From Rhodospirillaceae bacterium (lineage in GTDB: Bacteria; Pseudomonadota; Alphaproteobacteria; GCA-2731375): a stretch of DNA of 36,542 nt. The stretch covers positions 1 through 36,542 of the forward strand of contig JABIRL010000282.1 of the NCBI GenBank assembly GCA_018667855.1, in the 5' to 3' direction. A program made the translations under genes and the position numbers. Shown here in pieces: positions 32,345 through 36,542 of the stretch; the stretch's first letter is position 1; every line of letters starts with the position of its first letter. The notes under the pieces are model-generated. The model ran no database searches. It was not told the origin of the DNA and worked only from the letters and a program-made list of their open reading frames with translations.

Positions 32345-33280
32345 ATGGCTGATCCGGCACCCAGGGTTATCGTCAATCCGGCGGCGGGTCAGGGCGCCTG
32401 CGGCAGGGCCTGGCCGGAGATTGAGGCGGGTTTACGCGCGGCTCTGGGTGCGATTGACGTCGTTATGACCACAAAGGCCGGTGAAGAAACCGGCTTGGCC
32501 CGCCAGGGCGTGGCGGACGGGGCCAACCACTTCATCGCGGTGGGCGGCGATGGCACCATGAACGGCGTCGTCAACGGCATCATGGTCGATGGCGCGCCGG
32601 CCCATGACAAAATTGCCCTCTCGGTTATTCCCGCCGGCACCGCCAATGAATTGGCCCGCGCGATCGGTGTGCATGGCGACCAGAGCGGCGCCATTCAGGG
32701 TATCGCCTCGGGCCGGGAGCAACGGTTCGATCTGCTGCAGGCGGATTGCGGCGCCCTGGACGGTGGCGACCATCGCCATTACGGCGCGCTGGCGGTTTCC
32801 TGGGGTGGCGCGGCCGAAATTGTGTATCGCACCAATAATTCGAAATTCCTGAAGAAACTCGGCGGCCGGTTCTCCTACTACGTCAATACCTTGATGGTTA
32901 CATTGACCTATCCCATGCAGCGGTGTGATTTGACCATTGATGATCAACTGTTCACGGACCAAGTGTATTATTCCGGTCTGATCTGCAATACCGAGATGCT
33001 GGGCGGCGGCATGCGCCTGGCGCCCGGCGCCGATCACAGTGACGGCGTTGCCGATTTTCTGTTTTTCAAGGATATTCCACGGCGGCAGATCATTTTGCAA
33101 AAGCCCAGTTGGCTGTTTGAAGGCCATCATATCGAACATCCGAAAGTGGATTACGTCCGCGGCCGGGAATTCACGGTCAAGGGCGGCGCAAAAGCCCTGG
33201 TCGATGCCGACGGCGAAACCATCGGTCGACTGCCGCTTGCGGTCACGACCCTGAAACAGGCCCTGCCGGTCATAGGTTAG
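32345..33280 (+). CDS. Diacylglycerol/lipid kinase family protein
   Basis: 311 residues of the DAGK catalytic family. The nucleotide-binding motif is AVGGDGTMNGVVNG (about 61-74), with a preceding NPAAGQGACGRAW phosphate loop and a later IPAGTANELARAIG. The C-terminal beta-sandwich (MRLAPGADHSDGVADFLFF) is normal. Substrates in bacteria are diacylglycerol, or sphingosine-like lipids; this sequence cannot tell. It ends the plus-strand run and is followed by a strong terminator hairpin. Confidence 0.9.
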   Translation: MADPAPRVIVNPAAGQGACGRAWPEIEAGLRAALGAIDVVMTTKAGEETGLARQGVADGANHFIAVGGDGTMNGVVNGIMVDGAPAHDKIALSVIPAGTANELARAIGVHGDQSGAIQGIASGREQRFDLLQADCGALDGGDHRHYGALAVSWGGAAEIVYRTNNSKFLKKLGGRFSYYVNTLMVTLTYPMQRCDLTIDDQLFTDQVYYSGLICNTEMLGGGMRLAPGADHSDGVADFLFFKDIPRRQIILQKPSWLFEGHHIEHPKVDYVRGREFTVKGGAKALVDADGETIGRLPLAVTTLKQALPVIG

Positions 33281-33305
33281 GGTGTTTCCGACTAACGTCG
33301 AATCA

Positions 33306-33346
33306 CCAAGCCAGCCCGCTCCCCCTGGGGGAGCGGGCTGGCTTGG
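33306..33346. terminator. Long perfect hairpin between convergent genes
   Basis: A 19-20 bp perfect stem (33306-33325 against 33327-33346), GC-rich, with a minimal loop. It lies 26 bases after the lipid kinase stop and 26 before the end of the PqiA gene, so it probably serves both strands. No long T-run follows either side; a bidirectional stem of this strength usually suffices for transcription pausing or termination. Confidence 0.7.
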
Positions 33347-33371
33347 CGTTTCCATTTCAAAGGGAAAGACT

Positions 33372-33947
33372 CTAGTTCACCGTTTCCTCGCCATTCCGTA
33401 AACGTTCCGCTGCCGCCTTGATGAGCCCGATAGCGGCGGCGGTGCCGATTGATGCGGCGAAGAAAAAATAGAGACCCGGTTCCGTTGTTGCGTTCGCAAT
33501 TGCACTCGCCTTGACCGAGAAGACCACCAGGGCGACGACAAAAACGTCAACCATCGACCATTTGCTTAGAAAGCCGAGCCATTTGAGGCGCCGATCAAAA
33601 TGCCCCGAATGAATGTCGGTCCGCCGCCACAGCGAAAAGGCCTGGGCCAGCTTGACCAGGGGAAAGGCGATCGAGAACAGCAACACAACCAGGGCAATGA
33701 AAATTTCGCCTTCCATGAATAACGTCATAATGCTGTCCATGATCGAGAACTGTTCGGTGAAGACAAAGAATTTGTCGACCCGCAGCACCGGCAGAAACAA
33801 CCCCAGGCCAAGGGCGCAGAATGACAAGATCAAAAGCGGTCCAAGGGCCCTATCCCAACCGCTTCCCTCGTCCGAAACAGAACCCCGGGCGGGCGGGCCC
33901 AAAATCATGGTTCCGAATTTGCTCAAGATCTGGCCTAGAAATTCCAT
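33372..33947 (-). CDS. PqiA-like inner membrane protein
   Basis: 191 residues with four hydrophobic segments, consistent with a single paraquat-inducible protein A domain. Landmarks are PLLILSFCALGLGLFLPVL, the loop VDKFFVFTEQFSIMDSI, and KLAQAFSLWRRTD followed by WSMVDVFVVALVVFSVK. The PqiABC and LetAB systems move lipids across the envelope; this copy stands alone, without pqiB, so its role is uncertain. The start is ATG 33947; ATG 33995 is another in-frame choice preceded by GGAAG, giving 207 residues. The frame is open further upstream, but that is the tRNA gene. The start of the gene lies 36-84 bases downstream of tRNA-Thr on the same strand. Confidence 0.82.
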   Translation of the reverse strand: MEFLGQILSKFGTMILGPPARGSVSDEGSGWDRALGPLLILSFCALGLGLFLPVLRVDKFFVFTEQFSIMDSIMTLFMEGEIFIALVVLLFSIAFPLVKLAQAFSLWRRTDIHSGHFDRRLKWLGFLSKWSMVDVFVVALVVFSVKASAIANATTEPGLYFFFAASIGTAAAIGLIKAAAERLRNGEETVN

Positions 33948-34030
33948 GTCCCACCGCAACACCCCTGCCGTCCCCGGAAATTGGGCGCGGCGCATCATTC
34001 TTCCACATTTTGCGAATTGTTGAAAAAGAA

Positions 34031-34105
<75 letters not shown>

Positions 34106-34212
34106 CTTGAATACCGCGAAATTGGTGATGCGGCTTGCCGCTGTTGCAACGGTCCGGCAAACTGCCACAACTGGCGGTGCCAGGGCAAGCGGGATATGGG
34201 GCCGTGGGGTAC

Positions 34213-34365
34213 ATGACGAAAAATAAATCGAAAGAACCGGCCAAGACCGCCCGCGAAGAGCGCCAGGAGCGTCTGGCGCGGGCTTTGCGTGATAATCTGC
34301 GCCGGCGCAAAGGTCCTGGGGAACCGCCCGCGGGTAGGCCGGCTGAATCGAAAGAGAGCACATAA
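34213..34365 (+). CDS. Small basic protein upstream of murA
   Basis: 50 residues, strongly basic and helical (MTKNKSKEPAKTAREERQER, then ARALRDNLRRRKG). Short proteins of this type, often about 50-70 residues and lysine/arginine rich, lie just upstream of murA in many alphaproteobacteria (from memory). No conserved domain function is known to me. The start at 34213 is the first ATG; GTGGGG 2-7 bases upstream is a weak site. The following 209 bases before murA show no gene. Confidence 0.65.
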   Translation: MTKNKSKEPAKTAREERQERLARALRDNLRRRKGPGEPPAGRPAESKEST

Positions 34366-34574
34366 GTTCCGTCGCCATCACAAAAGCGCCGCAATCTTGG
34401 CGATATATGGCCCGGGGCACATCCCATGGCGCATCCCGAGGGGAAAAATTCGAACATCCGCAGGTTTCCAGAGCCGGCGCGATGGGTTAGAACCCCTGCC
34501 GACCGGCTAACAATCGGTGCGCTTGGGTGCGCGCCCTGTAAGCGTCGGCTAAAGCAAAGGCAATTAGGGCCTAA

Positions 34575-35885
34575 ATGGATAAAATACGCATACGCGGCGG
34601 GCAACCGCTACAGGGCAAAATTGCCGTCAGCGGCGCGAAGAATGCCGCCCTGCCCCTATTGGCGGCCAGTCTGCTGACCGATGAAGCCCTGGTTCTGCGC
34701 AATCTGCCGCATCTGGCGGATATTGCCACCATGACCCATCTGCTGGCCCAGCACGGCACGGACCTGTCCATGGCGGGCACGCACCCCAGCGGCGGGCACA
34801 TGGGTCAGGTGCTGGAATTGCGTACCGGCGATATCACCTCCACCGAGGCGCCCTATGACATTGTCCGGAAAATGCGCGCGTCCGTCCTTGTTTTGGGCCC
34901 CTTGCTGGCGCGCTGTCATCAGGCGCGGGTATCCCTGCCGGGGGGCTGTGCCATTGGCACCCGCCCGGTGGATATGCATATCCGTGGGCTGGAGGCCCTG
35001 GGCGCGGAGATTGAACTGGATGACGGTTATGTGGTGGCCCGGGCGCCGGGCGGATTGCGCGGCGGCGTCGTGGTCTTTCCCCGGGTTTCGGTCGGGGCAA
35101 CGGAAAATCTGCTGATGGCAGCCACCCTGGCTAAAGGAGAGGTGATCCTGGAGAATGCCGCCCGCGAGCCGGAGGTAGGCGATCTGGCCAATTGTCTGAA
35201 CGCCATGGGCGCGCGGATTGAAGGGATCGGCGGCGACACCCTGCACATACAGGGCGTCGACAGGCTGCGGGGCGCGGACTATGCGGTGCTGCCTGATCGG
35301 ATCGAGGCGGCGACCTACGCCATCGCGGCCGCCATTACGGGCGGCAAGGTGGAACTTGTCGGCGCCAGGCCGGCAACCATGGAGGCCGTCACGGCGGCCC
35401 TGGCCCAGGCCAACGTCTCCATACGGCCCAGCGACTGTGGCGTCATGGTGGAAACCGGCGGTGGTGACAGTGACGGTATCGCCAGTATTGACGTGAGCAC
35501 GGCGCCCTATCCCGGCTTTCCCACCGATTTACAGGCCCAGATCATGGCCCTGATGACGGTGGCGGATGGCGCCGCGATGATCACTGAAACGATTTTCGAA
35601 AATCGCTTTCAACATGTGCCCGAATTGATGCGCATGGGCGCGGACATCACGGTCAAGGGGGCCACGGCCATGGTGCGCGGGCGCGGCGGTCCGGGCGGGG
35701 CGGGCCTGCATGGGGCCCCCGTCATGGCGACGGATCTACGGGCCTCGGTCTCTCTGGTGCTGGCCGGATTGGCGGCGGAGGGCGAAACGACGGTCAATCG
35801 GGTCTATCATCTTGACCGCGGTTACGAACGGCTGGAGGAAAAACTTTCAGCCTGCGGTGCCGATATCATGCGGTTGACAGTGTAA
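34575..35885 (+). CDS. murA: UDP-N-acetylglucosamine 1-carboxyvinyltransferase
   Basis: 436 residues, slightly longer than E. coli MurA (419). It transfers enolpyruvate from PEP to UDP-GlcNAc, the first committed step of peptidoglycan synthesis. The catalytic Cys is in [15 protein letters not shown] (about residues 115-129), so the enzyme is of the fosfomycin-sensitive Cys type. [15 protein letters not shown] near the N-terminus supplies the conserved Lys-Asn pair; the RMGADI and [16 protein letters not shown] blocks are present. It is followed after 15 bases by DUF2948 and then hisG, the usual alphaproteobacterial order. Confidence 0.97.
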   Translation: MDKIRIRGGQPLQGKIAVSGAKNAALPLLAASLLTDEALVLRNLPHLADIATMTHLLAQHGTDLSMAGTHPSGGHMGQVLELRTGDITSTEAPYDIVRKMRASVLVLGPLLARCHQARVSLPGGCAIGTRPVDMHIRGLEALGAEIELDDGYVVARAPGGLRGGVVVFPRVSVGATENLLMAATLAKGEVILENAAREPEVGDLANCLNAMGARIEGIGGDTLHIQGVDRLRGADYAVLPDRIEAATYAIAAAITGGKVELVGARPATMEAVTAALAQANVSIRPSDCGVMVETGGGDSDGIASIDVSTAPYPGFPTDLQAQIMALMTVADGAAMITETIFENRFQHVPELMRMGADITVKGATAMVRGRGGPGGAGLHGAPVMATDLRASVSLVLAGLAAEGETTVNRVYHLDRGYERLEEKLSACGADIMRLTV

Positions 35886-35900
35886 GGATTGGAGGCGGCG

Positions 35901-36338
35901 ATGGTCAATAAGTCACTACGCCTGCGGGCGGAAGATGCCGCCGACCTGGAGGTGATCTCATCCGTTCTGCAGGATGCCATCGCCCGCATTGAGGATATGA
36001 GCCATCTTCCGCGCTTGCGGCGCTTTGCCATGGTCATGACCCGATTTCGATGGGAAGTGGCCGATGAATTTCGTGGCGAAGGCGGCATGCGTGTCCGTTG
36101 CGGCGTATATTTTGATGACGTTCTTCGGGTACGCACACAGGGTATAGATATGGCTGACAGGGAAGGTCTGTTGCCCCTGCTGGCGATTACCAGCGAGGAG
36201 GCCGACCATGGCGTCACTTTGCAGCTGAATTTCGCCGGCGGCGGCACCATTGTGCTGGAGGTCGAGGCCGTGCATTGCCACATCAGCGATATTGATCAAG
36301 GCTGGCCCACGCCAAGCCGGCCGGATCACGACCTTTGA
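35901..36338 (+). CDS. DUF2948 family protein
   Basis: 145 residues matching the alphaproteobacterial DUF2948 family, characterised by LRAEDAADLEVISSVLQDA at the start, RLRRFAMVMTRFRWE in the middle and a C-terminal IVLEVEAVHCHISDIDQGW. No function is established for this family. The start was set at ATG 35901 because GGAGG lies just upstream (35892-35896); a TTG at 35889 is the longer reading. It sits between murA and hisG and is probably cotranscribed with them. Confidence 0.88.
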   Translation: MVNKSLRLRAEDAADLEVISSVLQDAIARIEDMSHLPRLRRFAMVMTRFRWEVADEFRGEGGMRVRCGVYFDDVLRVRTQGIDMADREGLLPLLAITSEEADHGVTLQLNFAGGGTIVLEVEAVHCHISDIDQGWPTPSRPDHDL

Positions 36339-36367
36339 CACGGTAAGCAGGAAACAGGAAATCCGTG

Positions 36368-36542
36368 ATGTCGCAGAAATTTGTCATCGCTCTGCCAAAG
36401 GGCCGCATCCTGAAAGAGGCCATGCCGCTGTTGCGCAGCGCCGGGATTGAGCCGGAAGCCGCCTTCGATGATCCGGCTTCCCGGCTGTTGCGGTTCGCCA
36501 CCAACATTCCGGATCTGGAGATCGTTCGGGTGCGCAGCTTCG
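36368..36542 (+). CDS. hisG: ATP phosphoribosyltransferase HisG (partial, 5' end)
   Basis: 58 codons are visible before the right edge. HisG joins ATP and PRPP in the first step of histidine synthesis. The N-terminal pattern [18 protein letters not shown] is the HisG start, with [18 protein letters not shown] following. The length of the whole gene cannot be seen. It should be the short form that works with HisZ or the regular long form; this cannot be told here. The stretch after DUF2948 is 29 bases. Confidence 0.92.
   Translation, partial: MSQKFVIALPKGRILKEAMPLLRSAGIEPEAAFDDPASRLLRFATNIPDLEIVRVRSF

Noticed and set aside
32432-33355. 307-codon open frame on the minus strand, opposite the lipid kinase
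   Set aside because: Runs antisense across a gene with intact kinase motifs and through the terminator hairpin; no recognisable domain.

Overview
The window is typical alphaproteobacterial chromosome, probably from the Rhodospirillales or a nearby order. The evidence is the System I cytochrome c maturation operon, the rsmB-rpe-heparinase block, an SDHAF4-like DUF1674 gene, the pmbA/IMPase pair, and the murA-DUF2948-hisG string. Coding density is high and genes often overlap by 1-7 bases. This is inferred from gene content; no rRNA or phylogenetic marker was compared.

Layout. (1) 1-8500, minus strand: yciB-ccmA-B-C-D-E-[D-2-hydroxyacid dehydrogenase]-ccmF-G-H-I, an apparently complete haem export and apocytochrome c ligation pathway with ccmI cut by the left edge and a foreign-looking dehydrogenase wedged between ccmE and ccmF. 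(2) 8548-12936: divergent rpiA preceded by a 12-bp tandem repeat, then minus-strand rsmB, rpe and a heparinase II/III-like protein. (3) 13030-16833, plus strand: SDHAF4-like assembly factor, PmbA/TldE, an inositol monophosphatase-family phosphatase, and an MFS exporter. (4) 16811-19815, minus strand: a class IV aminotransferase resembling (R)-selective amine transaminases, translationally coupled to a molybdopterin/4Fe-4S oxidoreductase.

(5) 19.9-24.0 kb is the accessory part and the most unusual stretch. A 481-residue protein of unknown N-terminal family with a C-terminal lysozyme/SLT-like domain (21685-23130) has a promoter with an overlapping 21-bp palindrome, and a leader holding two terminator-like hairpins. 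About 550 bp of this gene is repeated in direct orientation at 19921-20472 as a headless, tailless, still in-frame copy. Between the copies lie an AT-rich exported protein of unknown family, a MITE/REP-like inverted repeat and decayed sequence. Next to this are a PaaI-type thioesterase and two large nested palindromes placed back to back (23886-24005).

(6) 24.1-33.3 kb: arsenate reductase-like protein, PilZ-like protein, HSL-type esterase with a TPR lipoprotein-like partner, a sugar-acid operon (altronate/galactarate dehydratase, SDR, HAD phosphatase), an exported cysteine-containing protein, then a plus-strand run of histone deacetylase-like hydrolase, PCu(A)C copper chaperone, 2-hydroxychromene-2-carboxylate isomerase-like protein and lipid kinase, ended by a 19-bp-stem terminator. 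(7) 33.4-36.5 kb: PqiA-like membrane protein, tRNA-Thr(GGT), a small basic protein, murA, DUF2948, and the start of hisG at the right edge.

No rRNA, CRISPR array, integrase or intact transposase was seen. All family assignments are from motif recognition by eye; no database search was run.
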